NCBI RefSeq assembly: GCF_026210795.1
Contig: NC_089454.1
Span: forward strand, 2,666,001-2,730,000
Length of the DNA: 64,000 nucleotides
Reading direction: 5' to 3'
From: Rhizophagus irregularis
Lineage: Eukaryota; Glomeromycota; Glomeromycetes; Glomerales; Glomeraceae
The number at the start of each line of letters is the position of its first letter. The first letter of the stretch is position 1. Below, in pieces: positions 46,176 through 58,652 of this stretch. The notes beneath the pieces are model-generated. The model ran no database searches and had not been told where the DNA came from. It worked only from the letters and a program-made list of their open reading frames with translations. A program made the translations under genes and the position numbers.

Positions 46176-48230
46176 TAGGAATGAATTTTCTAGTAGAAGT
46201 GGTTTAAAAATTGGTGGCGTTATTTGCGTTACTTTATATTGGATTTTCTAGTCAATGAGGATAAAAAAGGAATTAAAATTCCAAAAATAGAATTCGAATT
46301 TAGGTGTCACAGTAATACACCGGTTGATCAGATTTCTTGCTGCGCCATTAATATTTTCTAATTTAATAACAATCTGCATAGTGTACAAAATAACTTCCTT
46401 AAGGCAGAAAGTATATAGAATTTGTACGTCAAATTAACACATTTTGCTGTAACTTTTATGCTTATTAGAAATCAAATGAATAAATTTATTTTTTAAGGCC
46501 ATAAGAATCGAAAGATTTCATTGCTATTATTAAGATTTAATAAAAATGAGATTCGTATAAAAAAAATTAGAGATAAAACTGTAAATCTAGAAATAATAAT
46601 TCATACGAAGAGATCTGAATTCAGTATCATATACTGTACAGTACAACCATTAAGAAATTAGGAAAGTAAAGAAATAATTTAAAGACCTGTAAACAGTCTT
46701 GATCTATGCAATTATTTAATATACCATTATATTATAAAAACTTGATATTACGACAAAATTTTACTTTCCTTTTATATGAGAAATCATATAGTTATCAGTG
46801 CAATTTTAATTAATGATAATTTTTTTTAAGACACATTTATATAAAATCAACTTGGAATTTCTGACCTATTTAAAGTTACATTAACACTATTTTTATTACT
46901 AATATCGCACGTTATTTTAAACAAAATAAATAATAATTAATACATGGGTGACTTATTGAAGGTTTCAATTTGATTGATTTAAAAAATGAATAATAATTTG
47001 CTAAATAAAAAACCAAGAACAACAAGAACAATTATCGTCATTATATAACTACTACTTGTATTTTATTCACTTAGCTTTTCTCATCAGGTCTTTATTTATT
47101 CCCGATGTCATACAAATTGAGCGTCAAAAAATTGATAGTTAACATACAGTATGAAACATTATGAATAATATAAAATTAAAAAGTGTAAATTAAAAACTTA
47201 TTACCCGAAGTATTATTATAGTTATTAATATGAAATACAGTTAGAACTCGATATAATGATTCGGGATAACCCAATTTTGGCCCATAACGAATTTTTTTCT
47301 TAAATCAATCTACCAGAACCCCGAGCAATATATAAAGAGGTAACAAGTCATTTACTATTAGCTCTACGCATCACTTCATAGCCAGAATTACATAATTCCG
47401 CCTGGAATTATTCAAAAAGGAAGGATTTACACATTATTTTACGCTAACCAGCCAAATTTATTAAATTTATTTATTAACGGTTATTAATTCTGGCCGGCAT
47501 TAAATATTTTTGGACTTTTGGTCTGCATTAAGTACATAGAAAATCACTTGATGAATTTCGATAATAAATTTTTAAAATTTAATTAATTATTACTAGTAAA
47601 AGAACATCTTTACATAAATATACTTCTTTTTATTATGACAATTTTTTTGATAAAATTCATTCTTAAAAAAATTGTATTTTCAGTACATTAAGAACATTTG
47701 TTTTACCGAATATTCGGTTTAACGATCCAAGACCACCTGAGCGAAGGGTTTCGTTATATCGAGTTCTGACTGTTATATAAATTCCGATAATCTTTATGGA
47801 ATTTAATTAATACTTTAATGAATTCATTAACATATTTAAAAGAATTATACATTACTGTAATACTTCTAGAAAATTATTGTTTTATATATATAAGTTTATG
47901 TCAGATTTTACATAATTATTATTTTTGGTCGGTTACTTCATATTACTACCACGTATTACTAGTACTAATTATTGGGAGTTTATTATAAAAATTGCATGAA
48001 CGGAACTCCACGTAATGCCGCATTAGAATATTATTTGGTTTAAATCATCCAATAATAAATAATTATTTTACAGTGAAGTTAATTATAAACTTTATAGTGA
48101 ACGAAAATTGGTATAAATCGACAGCTATAAGATGATCATTCTCTTTAAAACTTTGATATCTCATTTCAAACTCCAGCTTTAAACAACCATTCAAATTTAA
48201 AAAAAGGTAGAGAGATCGTTGAAAATAAGA
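46176..48230. other. Upstream flank of kinase 2 with transposon remnants
   Basis: It is colinear with the flanks of kinases 1 and 3. No gene is seen. It contains the Tc1/mariner-like element at 47238-47772 with a decayed hAT-like insertion starting GAACCCCGAG near 47312. Confidence 0.55.
47238..47772. mobile_element. Tc1/mariner-like non-autonomous element, unit B
   Basis: The left end CAGTTAGAACTCGATATAA and the right end TTATATCGAGTTCTGACTG are inverted repeats. The left is preceded by TA. There is no transposase. Colinear remains occur at 38535-39120 and from about 53133, so it was present before the duplications. Confidence 0.7.
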
Positions 48231-48609
48231 TTTAACAGTAGCATTTAGCGAAAAAAATTAAATAATTATTTGCCAAACATTTATGTGTAGTATATATTTA
48301 CTAATGAAAATTAATTAGTACATGCCACGTTATATGTTCAAATTCATTAATATTTATATTTTACTCCATTTTGATTGAAATTAACGATATACATTATTTT
48401 TATTTTATTTACATGTTTTGTCTCTTATCTCTAAATTTATTAATATAATTTTTTCATATTACATATTTTATAAGTTATAAAGTTACAATTGATTATATAA
48501 ATTTTATTGAAATAAAAGAAAAGGATGATTAACAAATAAGTACACCAATTATCATCATAGTCTACAAAATCTTTTGTAAGATTATTATTTTGGACATATT
48601 CATATACTG

Positions 48610-49850
48610 ACATACTGATGTAAATGTATAATACATATTTGGATTTTACAATTAAAACTTTATATTGCTATACTTTTCGCTTAGATGTTGCCAGGTTACA
48701 CAATCTATACACTTCGGATGATTAATTTTGGTATTTATGTTTCATTTTTTTTTAAAGAAATTTTTTTCTATTTATTAAATCATCCTGAGAACGCGATAAA
48801 TCACATTCCCCTGGTATACATCTAATACTCCTTATGGATATTTTACGCCATTCCATCGCTTTTACAAATTACTAAAAACGACTTGCCACCTTTATCTAAT
48901 GCTACTTCTAAAATCTAACTTACACATTCTTCTAAATATCTGCTGCTTCTCTCCTCTCCATCTCTATAAGCCAATTTAATAAAAACTTAATTTTTACGGA
49001 CCAGCCAATCTTCGATTAATATGCACGGCTAAAATATTTCCCGAATATTATTGCTAGAGATCGCCGCAGAAATGATTTATATCGGCTAAATTTACGCCGA
49101 ATTTTAGTGTACCACAACGATCACCTTATCCGGCTTATCGTTCTTTCGTTCCCGTGGAACTTTATGCTGTGCCGTCCTAGAACTTCACAAGAAAAATTTT
49201 TATGAACAAATATGAAAAATCAAAAAGAGCTAGACATAAATCGCCATAAGTGTCTTCCCGTATCGATCCTGACTCGAAGATGAATTTCTCACGAACTTTA
49301 GCCTATTTATTCTAAGAAAAGCATCTTCCTTTTTGTCTCTGTCTCTTTTACAAAAAACTCGAGTTCTACTTCTCAGCCACGTTTCAAACTTCGTTCGCGG
49401 GCGTATAAAGAGAGACGAACAAGTTGGATTTTCTTCGACAACACTAAATACCTACAGAAACCACACTTTCCTTTATCTCATTCTGAAATTTTTGATCGAG
49501 TGATCAACAAGATTGTAATAACAATATAATACCAATTTCCAAGTAATCTTTAATATCATTATTTGCCATTTTCATCATTCTGTCTATGATAGTATTTACA
49601 GACAGGTTTAATTTTTTTTAAAAAAAATAAATAAAGATAATACGCGCTTTATACGGTTTAACGAGCAATTTCGAAAGAAGTTTTTCCTTTTTACCGAGAG
49701 GTTTTTAGCGAGGTTGACAAGGCATCCTTGATGCTATTGTAGATGGCTTAGATAGGAATTAGTTTATTAATATCCGTTAATTGTTTAATTATCTTTTACC
49801 TGTAGCCATTATTGTAAAAATTAATTTTTTTCTCCAACAACCATTTTTTT
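48610..49850. other. GC-richer segment inserted in unit C
   Basis: Compared with unit A (33030-33175), this stretch is extra. It is clearly less AT-rich than its surroundings, with several C-rich words (CCGTGGAACTTTATGCTGTGCC, 20-base parts thereof). It contains a TATAAAG box near 49410 in CGGGCGTATAAAGAGAGACG and an AACCAGCCAATC block near 48980. This resembles a promoter plus 5' leader of some other gene, but no coding sequence follows. Origin unknown. Confidence 0.45.
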
Positions 49851-50282
49851 GTAAGTTCATTGACTATAATTAATCGATAAATAAATTTATATTTATTTAC
49901 AGTATGTATTTGTTAAGAAAATAATTTAATTTGAATTATATCATGATATTGAATAAAAATAATAAAATTTATTATCATATACAGTATTATATAAATACTA
50001 TATACTAATAGAAAACGATTTATACTTTCGTCGGCGTACTGCATTGCCGCCTAATATACAGTAAATTCGCTTAAATTATTAGAAATTAAAAAAATTCTCC
50101 TAAAGAGTGGTTTAAACTCAAGTTGAAGAGCATGTAACATCCATAATTTATCGCCAACCTCCGAAATGTTGACCGACACTACATACTTACAAATCGTTAA
50201 ATATTTATGTAAATAAACTAAAACAAATAATTCTATAAAAAAAAGATGGTTTTATCATAAAATAAGTATATGATCACTCAAC

Positions 50283-51941
50283 TTACTCATTACTAACATC
50301 ATCTGGATAAATTAATAAATTAATATAAAATTAATTAATTTATATAATGTATTGCAAATTATATTACCACTCCACTTTTACCTACCTTTTAATTGTAATG
50401 AGCTAGAAACCTCTAAGTCAAATAATTGAGAATCTTGACAGTCTATAAAAGAAATAAAATCAGCCATTATAGAATAAAATAATTGTCAAATTAAACATAA
50501 TATCATACATAATACCTTTATTATTTTCCTCATCAAGGTATGATGTAATAAGAGATGAATTAATAGGTTTTGTTAAATTATTAAATGTAAATAATCTACT
50601 GGTATATATAGCATCAGGGTTTTTTTCATATGAAATCGAAATATTTGGTATTTCTTTATCAGCTTCTTCAAACATAGCCTTAATTACTTTTCCTTTATAT
50701 CCAAATTTTTCTTCTTCTTGATTTTCTTTATCACCACGAGAAGAATTGTACCAAAAAATTAAAATATCATGCAATTCACTGGCTGTTGGTCTTTGATTTG
50801 AATTAGCATTCATACATTTATAAGCTAGTTTCTTATAAATTTCAGGCGTTCCTTTTCCAAATTCTGGTCTGAGTCCATTACATATTTCTAATGCTAAAGT
50901 AGTATCATGTTTTCTTTTATGAAAAGGTGGTTTTCCAGATGATAATTCAGTCATAATTACACCAAAACTGTAAATATCAGAAGAGGATGTATATGGTTCT
51001 CCATTTAAAACTTCTGGGGCAATATATGGTAACACACCACATATTTTATCATCTGATTTTTGTTTATTTGATGGTCCAGATAATCCAAAGTCTGAAATAT
51101 GAGATTCTGTTCTTATTTGCAATATATTACCACTATGAAGATCTTTGTGAAAATATCCTAATTCATGTAAATATATGAGACCAGCTGCTAACCATTCTAA
51201 ATATAAAATTTTCCATTTCCATAAAATGTTATTGAAGTTATGTGAAAGAACACTTCTCAAATTTCCTTCATTTGCAAATTGTAAAATCATCATAAATTCT
51301 TCAGTTTCAGGATCTTTGGTCATTCCATAAAATTTTAATGCAACCGTGTCATTTCTTTTATGATGATTCCAATGTATTTTAAGCTATTATTTACATTAAT
51401 AAAATTAATAAAGAAAAATTTTAATTATCATTAATTATTAATTAAAAATATGTAAAGTTAATACAAATCATACCTCATTTAAATATACAGCTGACATATT
51501 CTCTGATCCATTTAATCTTTTCAAAGCAACTTTGATAGGTTGAGATTCCGTTTTTTTCCATTCACCATCTTGTCTAGTATATTCCGCTTTACCATCGATC
51601 CACGTTGCAGAATACACTTTTGCAAATCCACCTACACCAATTTCCTTTACATCTTCAAACCTATCAAATGGTACCCATTCAAGAAATTTATACCAAGTAT
51701 CATTTCTCGCATCATAAATTGTATCTTTGATAAATTTATCAACGTCATTATTTCCGCTGGTCCAACCTTCAATCATGCGATGAGGATCACATTCTTTACA
51801 CCATAATTTTTTAGTAAATGGCTTATTGCAATAAGAACAATTTTTATGGTTAATGTTTAAAGAAGCCTCATTTGCGTTTATTGAATTAGAATCTTTATTA
51901 GAGACATTTAATTTATTAAATAAGGATTTGAGTTTATGCAT
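50283..51941 (-). CDS. TKL-like protein kinase 3, intact
   Basis: Exons: 51474-51941, 50516-51383, 50386-50442, 50283-50302, in phase, 470 residues. It has the same N-terminal start as kinase 2 (MHKLKSLFNKLNVSNKDSNS) and the same cysteine and WTSGNNDVDKFI module (here FTKKLWCKECD). Catalytic loop HKDLHSGNIL, DFGLSGP, APEVL and SSSDIYSFGVIMTEL are intact. The last exon ends early (DDVSNE then stop). It keeps the insert in the N-lobe (GKAEYTRQDGEWKKTESQPIK) that kinase 1 also has and kinase 2 lacks, so copies 1 and 3 agree there while copies 2 and 3 agree at the start. Such mosaicism suggests exchange between copies or independent loss. Confidence 0.92.
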
Positions 51942-53640
51942 TAGGAATGAATTTTCTAGTAGAAATGATTTTAAAAATTGGTGGCGTTATTGCGTTACTT
52001 TATATTGGATTTTCTAGTCAATGAGGATAAAAAAGGAATTAAAATTCCAAAATAGAGTTCGAATTAGTAATACACATAGGTTGATCAGATTTCTTGCTGC
52101 GCCAGTAATATTTTCTAATTTAATAACAATCTGCATAGTGCATACAAAATAACTTTCTGAAGGCAGAAAGTATATAGAATTTGTACGTCAAATTAACACA
52201 TTTTGTTGTAACTTTTATGCTTATTAGAAATTAAATGAATAAATTTTATTTTTTAAGACCATAATAATCAAAAGATTTCGTTGCTATTAAAAGATTTAAT
52301 AAAAAATGAGATTCGTATAAAAGAAATTTGCTTATATAATAGAGATAAACTATATAATTCGGATCTCTTCATATGAATTATTTTTCTAGATTTAAAGTAG
52401 GACCCCGAGTTATACAGTATATATATAGGTCAGGGGAGATCGGCACACAAATTTACTATTAGATCTACGCATTTCTTCAGGGCCGGCACTATGTAATGCT
52501 GGTCGACATTATCCACAAATGGAAGTGATCTATATGATTTTTTTTTTTTTTGGCTCATTCTAAGCAAATAACCAGGACCTGACCTTTCTATGTATCCTTA
52601 TATAGCCATTAAGAAATTAGGAAAGTGAAGAAATAATTTAAAGATCTGCTGTAGAGAATCTTGATCTATACAATTATTCAATATACCATTGTATTATTAA
52701 ACTTGATATTACAATAAAATTTTACTTTTCAGCTATATATATGAGAAATCGATATAGTTATGGTCATTTTTTAAGACACATATTTTATATAAAATCAATT
52801 TGGAATTTCTGGCTGATTCAAAGTTGCATTAAACACTATTTTTATCACTAATATTGCCCGTTATTTTAAACAAAATAAATAATTAATACATGAGTGATTT
52901 ATATAAGATTTTAATTTGATTGATTTAAAAAAAAATGAATAATAATTTGCTAAATAAAATCGAGAACAAAAAGAACAATTATCGCCATTATATAACTACT
53001 TGTATTTTATTCACTTAGCTTTTCTCATCAGGTCTTTATTTATCCCGATGTCATACAAATTGAACGTCAAAAAATTGATAGTTAACATATGAAACATTAT
53101 GAATAATATAAAATTAAAAAGTGTATATAAAAATATTAGAACTTGATATAATGATTTGGTAAACTGAACCAATTTTGGCCCATAACGAATCTTTTTCAAA
53201 TCTACTAGGACTCCACGTATCACTTCAGGGCCAGAATTACATAATTCCGCCTGAAATTATTCAAAAAGGAAGGATTTACACATTATTCTACGCTCAAGGT
53301 CCTAAATTATGCATAAACCACACAAATTTATTTATTAGCGGTTATTAATTCCGGCCAGCATTAAATAGATTTGGTCTGCATTAAGTGCATAACAATCGCA
53401 AAATTTTAGCTCATACCCAGGTATTTAGTTCTGTTAATTGTTTGTATCCTTATAATCACATGTATTCTGGAATACGAGTTTTTATCATATAGGCACGAAT
53501 TTGGACGCAGGAGAATAATGACAGAGATCATGTAGTAATTAATATCTAGGAGAGACAAATATAGAATATTTTAATTAAACAAGAATAAAATAGTCGATTA
53601 TATATGGCTATAGACTATGACATGTTATGGTTACCTGTTC
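51942..53640. other. Upstream flank of kinase 3
   Basis: It holds a decayed hAT-related element from about 52397 (AGGACCCCGAGTTATACAG, then GACCTGACCTTTCTATG near 52575) and part of the Tc1/mariner-like repeat from 53133, itself carrying a remnant at about 53206. No gene is seen. Confidence 0.55.
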
Positions 53641-54026
53641 ATTAGTCCGGAGCGTAGCGAAGGACTCTATATGTTCTAGACCAGGTGGTACAAAATATCC
53701 CGTTGTCCGTCAGCTTGTTCTCTGAGTTGATGTTTAATTGGTTCTTATATTACACGATCGGTTAATTGACCATGTGATGATCTACTAATTTTAACCTGTA
53801 CACTTTAACATCATGTATTACTTTCGAACAAAAAAAAAATTTAGAATTTACATCAGTTACACCTTTTTTTTCTTTTCACTTTTTAATTTTATTTCTTTGT
53901 AAAGAAGTGAACTCTTATTAAATAGTTTTTATTGTTTAAAAATTAAACGTATTTGTATATTTCTAACTATACGAAATAAAGCATACTGTAAACTAAAATA
54001 AATATTTGTTTTGTTTTTTTTTCGTG

Positions 54027-55345
54027 TTATTGTATAAATAAATGCAACCTTTTCTCTTCGGCTTTCCTTTCTTGAAGTCTTATGCCTTCTTTTAAATGCT
54101 GAATCCTATCAAAGCTAAACTGTTTAAGACATATATCGTTTAGCGTCTGAACTCGTGACAACGCTACGAACGTTAACCCTGCCACAAACTCCTTGACACC
54201 AATATCAATATTGACTTTTTCCAATGTCAGACCTTGACTTTTATGAGCGGTTATTGACCATGCGAGACATATTGGTAACTGAGTTCTGGAACACGTTGTC
54301 CCGTTTTTGTCTTCCCAGCTGCGTTTGATAGGTATTATCGGAACAACTTCTTTACCTTCCAGACTGGTTATAGTTGGTCTGTCATATTTATCAAATTTTA
54401 TGAACACTGCAGTAGGGAGTGCTGGTGGGCCCTCTTCTTGGAACAATATGTCTTCAACGACTCCCATCGATCTGTTAACCAGCCCTGCTTCTATCCATAC
54501 ATTTGAAGTTAGCATCACACGACAGCCTTTCGCCAGTAATATTTCTGCTTCAAGTCCCTTTGCCACGTCTGATTTGGCACGTTTAGCTGTTCTTCCTCCG
54601 CTATATACTGCGCTGATTTTTGCTATTGGCCGATTCAATCTCCTGAGCATTTCGATGTTGACTCTATATACCTCGTCCCATTTTGTATGTATAAACACCG
54701 CATCCTGAAATCTGTCACGTTCAGCTCTATTTAGATTCTCTTCGAACCTGCTTGAGAGAATATTCCAATCGTTTAATGTGCTTTTACCATCTCGTAATCT
54801 TAAAAGGATCTCTCTAAATCCTTGTTGATCATTTCCCGATTGCTGTTGAATAACATCCAATTCATACACTTCTTTGATTTGTTTGTATACCGCTATTACG
54901 TTTCTTGTTGATCCGTCACATGTTGCATACATAGGTACGTCAAGAACTAGAGGAAGTTGACCAAAGTCACCAAAAAATATTACTGATCATCTGCCGAAAG
55001 GTTCATTTTTGTTTCCAAAAATGCTTCTCTTAGCCTCATGTCAATTAATCCCAGCATCCTTTGTCCTACCATGCTTTTTTCATCAATTATGAAGTAACTT
55101 ACATTTTGTAATCTTTCTTGTAATTTTTTTAGACGCATGTCATTTAAGTCAATTTTTCTCGTTCTTTATCGGTATGGAAAGGGTTGAATGAATGGTCGCT
55201 CCGTTGATGTTAAATGTGGCTACTCCTGTTGGTGCGATCACGAGCACTGGTGAACTTCCGTCTTTTCCTGACAATGTATTAAGTCGTTCTCGTATTGCTC
55301 TAATTAGTTAAGATTTCCTGGTTCCCACGGTTCCCATAATAATTA
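54027..55345 (-). pseudogene. Helitron PIF1-like helicase part
   Basis: 54027-54932 is a clean 301-residue frame with LLAKGCRVMLTSNVWIEAGL, AWSITAHKSQGLTLEKV and FVALSRVQ, the C-terminal motifs of PIF1-type superfamily 1B helicases. Upstream, in other frames, are YFIIDEKSM (Walker B) and GTVGTRKS at about 55308-55337. The latter is the Walker A site with the normal Gly before Lys replaced by Arg, followed directly by a stop. The helicase would be inactive even if restored in frame. Confidence 0.85.
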
Positions 55346-55837
55346 TCCTTAATGGCTCAACATGTTTCCCAGAAATGGTATCGTTGTAGTGTTTTTCAAT
55401 TCTCTCAAAGATTTTTTTTGCTTTTCGTTCAAATTCTGATACTCTATCCCATTATCTCTTCCACTAATTATGTTATTGTTGTTGCTTGCAGCTTGTCGCA
55501 CAAATTCACTTGCATTTGCTATCGCTTCCTCTGAATAATGTTGTTGTGCATCGTTAGTCCAATTGTGATTCCGGTCAATATCTCATGTTCCCAGGTCAGT
55601 GTCCCTTTGTATGCGCACGTTTGGACCCATCTCCGCTAAATGCATCCAATCATAATGGTATTCCTCATCTTCCTCCTCTTCTTCAATTTCATCATAACTT
55701 TCTTCTTCACTAATTTCAGGTTCTTCGTCAAATGCTTGTCCAAGCACGTCGATTGGATCAGAATTGATTGTATCAATGTGTTGTTCATAAATTGTTGACC
55801 ATGGTATGTCATCATCTCCGTTTAATTCTTCGATGCT

Positions 55838-56287
55838 TCAGTGTGGCACGTGAAGTATGACCTTGACATGGCAGAATTCCGCCCATTGATCTCCATTACG
55901 CAATCCTGATAGTCGAGGCAAAATTCTAACTATATTTTCTTTCTTGCATTTTACCCACCTTCCGTTTGTGTATTTGTGTGTTAGATATAACCTATATAGT
56001 GAAAAATCTTCAAATTGATCATCCCGATCCCAATACTTTCTTAGAGGTGACCATGTTGTTCGTGCGCCCTCTTTGATTGTTGTGCCATCTTCAACGTTTT
56101 CCCTGCTTCCTGTACCTCGAACGCACCTTGGTGCCTCCTCATTAAGATTTAATAATACGTACTGTTGACTTGAATGGTAAAGTGGTATGCCAAGAAGTAG
56201 GTGACACGTTTCTTGTGCTGATATGTCTCTTTCTGCAATACTATTTAGTAAAAGTTTTTGAATTGATGTAAGTGAATTTTCGTCCAA
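55838..56287 (-). pseudogene. Helitron linker between Rep and helicase
   Basis: A 149-residue frame with ISAQETCHLLLGIPLYHSS, LYLTHKYTNGRWVKC and LRNGDQWAEFCHVKVILH, text typical of the region between Rep and PIF1 in Helitron proteins. The acidic stretch at 55620-55830 continues toward the helicase but is broken. Confidence 0.8.
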
Positions 56288-56298
56288 ATTACTTTTGT

Positions 56299-57606
56299 TT
56301 AGAATTTGATTAAATATTTCTGTGAAAGCTGCTGATTTGGGTTCAGATTTGCTCGCATATTTAGAGACATATTGTAAGGCTGCGTGTATGGTGAGGATGG
56401 TTTGATATCAACATTCACTCGCCAACCTTGCAATTGCAACCTGTTGTGCGGGTTTAAATATGGGTCATTCCTAGATGTCACTAATTCAGGTTGTCCGTGA
56501 TTATCCTCGTATACAAATAAATGATCGCTCCTTTCTTTTGGATATCCAAATCTACACACCTGTTGTCTTTGCTTGCTACGTAAACAATATGAAGGACTAC
56601 ATTTGGTATGTCTTTGTAATTTGTTTATCAATTCAACATAGTCTTGTAGATCATCGTTTATTTCTTCTACTCCCTTCTGACATGGATGTCTTTCTGATAT
56701 CGGAGCATACATATCCAGATTGATTGTTATCACTATCAAATCAAGATATTGAATTACATTATTCATTTCATCCTCATTATCTTTCATTGCACTCCAGTCT
56801 ATTTTAGGTGCATTTTTTTTCTTTCCGATTCTGTATACATGTACACTTCCCCTGTGCTGCCACTCGTATTAGTACCAATAATCCTCTAATTCCCATCGGT
56901 TTATCAATACATCTTTAAAGAATGTTTTGAATCTTTGTTTAAAAAACCACATTGCGATGTGCGGATTATCAATTATGTTCTGTTACCAACGTTTAGATGA
57001 TCCTGCCTCGTCTCCATTATGATCACTATTTTCTATCAGTTTGTGTAATTTGGGCCAATGCATATTCGCAGCGCTAAAGGTAAAAAATATTAGCCTGTCT
57101 GCTCCTATTTGTTTTATGAAATCTAACAATTCCTTTCTTCTCGCTATCCAGAATTGCCGCGTTCCTCTTAAACCTTCACCATATCTCATTATGCGATCTG
57201 CTATGTTTTTATCTCCATATATCCGATATGTTAATCTGTTCTTCTTTTAGATTCTGCTTAACGTATATTTGACCTTCTTGTAAAGCCCTCCACCTCATAG
57301 ATGAATTTAGCGCAAAATATCTCCATCGTGAATGTCACATGAATCTTCCATCTTTGTACCATAAAAGATACCTGAAATATTCAGCAGGCTTTACTTCTTC
57401 AACACGTGCTGAATGAAGGTTAGCTCTTCTATATGGATAAAGCGTGGGAAAGCTCTAACCATGTAACCAGGTGTATGGAATTCGTTTATAGGTACGCCTT
57501 CGATCTCAGGCCATAATGATGGAGGATTGTCATTTTGCATTTGATCAAGAGTTGCGTTTATAGCTTCATCTTCTCGTTGTGTTGCGGGCATTAATAGTAC
57601 AAACAT
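56299..57606 (-). pseudogene. Helitron Rep-like N domain, catalytic motif lost
   Basis: 57391-57606 has WPEIEGVPINEFHTPGYMVR. 56983-57189 has IGADRLIFFTFSAANMHWPK. 56299-56787 has VTSRNDPYLNPHNRLQLQGW. All are standard in Helitron Rep proteins. The HUH motif expected between them is visible in broken form at about 56826-56870 as HRGSVHVYRIG: the second His and the Gly are replaced, and a stop lies a few residues before. The endonuclease would not work. Confidence 0.85.
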
Positions 57607-58652
57607 TCTTGATACGTCTTCTCCATCTTCAATGTTATCGCCATCATCTTCTCCCGATTCATCATCTTGAAGTTGTAGGAGATGTTGAAAATGGAATCAT
57701 TCTCAGGTAAGGTTTCAAGAAGATCTGTGTCAATTATTATGTCATTATAGTAAGGATTATTCCATAATAGTACTTTGCACACTTTTCTCCTTCGTACAGT
57801 AAAGTTCCTGAACACAGTTGGATTGTTTGATGATTGCCGCCGTATAATAAGAACATCCAGAGATGACGGATCTCGTGGTAGATGTTTCGTAAAACCTTGG
57901 ATATCCTGAGGAAAATTTATTACATGACCTCTATAGCCGTTTTGTTCACCACGCAGCTGATATACTGTCATCACAGTGAAAACTTGGAAGATAAGCATTT
58001 CTTCTATTTCACTAAGTCCTTTAAGTTCATTGGGAACTTCACCTGGATGCATATTATTACCCTCAGAAAACTTTTTTGGCGTACCCCAAATATTTTTTTC
58101 ATAATAACAGCGTTTACAAGTACCTTTGACAAGCGTTAATAAAGGTATTCGCTCTTGACATACTATACAAAGCTTATAATTTATATTATCCATTTTTATG
58201 CAGAAATCCTGCAACATGCTGATTTCTTCTTCGCTCAAGGTGGTGGCTGAATGTGATGTAGGCTGAGAATCAGAATCCGTGTTATCATTTTCCAGGTAAG
58301 TTTCCTCTATTTTTCGTCTTTCATGATCTTGTCTTGTTTGTTGATTGATATTTCTTCCCTTTAATACATTTTGGTTTTTTAGATTACGACTTCGTTTACA
58401 TGCAGCTTGTCTACGTTGGTTTTCCCGATTTTTCTGATTTTCCCGATCACTGTTAGTTTCCGTCATCTTTTTCCTTTTTCTTCTTTCGCGAACACTTTGA
58501 AGACACTCCTCATGTTGTTGTTCTGTTTCCCTTGCTCTTTTTTGGCATTTTAATTCTCGTTCTCATGCAAGACGTTTTGTTCGCTGTTCATCTGTCTCTT
58601 GGTTTCTTCTGTTTCGTTTTTGTATAATTTCTGTATTAGTGGAACAATTCAT
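57591..58652 (-). pseudogene. N-terminal part of the Helitron protein (basic repeats and DUF6570-like region)
   Basis: The likely start is at 58652 (MNCSTNTEIIQKRNRRNQET). Basic Arg/Glu/Gln repeats follow, broken by a stop near 58565. The frame 57591-58466 continues with CIVCQERIPLL...CKRC, a Cys-pair, and EEMLIFQVFTVMTVYQLRGEQ and HLPRDPSSLDVLIIRR, which resemble the DUF6570-type region often found N-terminal to Helitron Rep. Confidence 0.75.

Larger units (their letters stand above)
39590..48205. repeat. Segmental duplication unit B (deleted kinase and kinase 2)
   Basis: It starts like 32685 and 48231, and contains two kinase settings in series: a kinase-less one (about 43480-44320) and kinase 2 (44500-46175). 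Extra DNA at 40.2-43.0 kb contains repeats and a kinase fragment of another subfamily. Confidence 0.7.
48231..53400. repeat. Segmental duplication unit C (kinase 3)
   Basis: It begins like 32685 and 39598 and ends in the Tc1/mariner-like remnant. Relative to unit A it carries about 1.2 kb of foreign, GC-richer text at 48.6-49.85 kb. Confidence 0.7.
53644..58652 (-). mobile_element. Decayed Helitron with N-terminal extension
   Basis: The pieces of a Helitron Rep-helicase lie in the correct order on the minus strand, interrupted by frameshifts and stops. Past the 3' end is a perfect short palindrome, AGTCC-gga-GCGTAGC-gaa-GGACT (53644-53666), followed on the coding strand by CTAA. A hairpin followed by CTRR is how Helitrons end. 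The 5' terminus was not identified. Confidence 0.75.
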
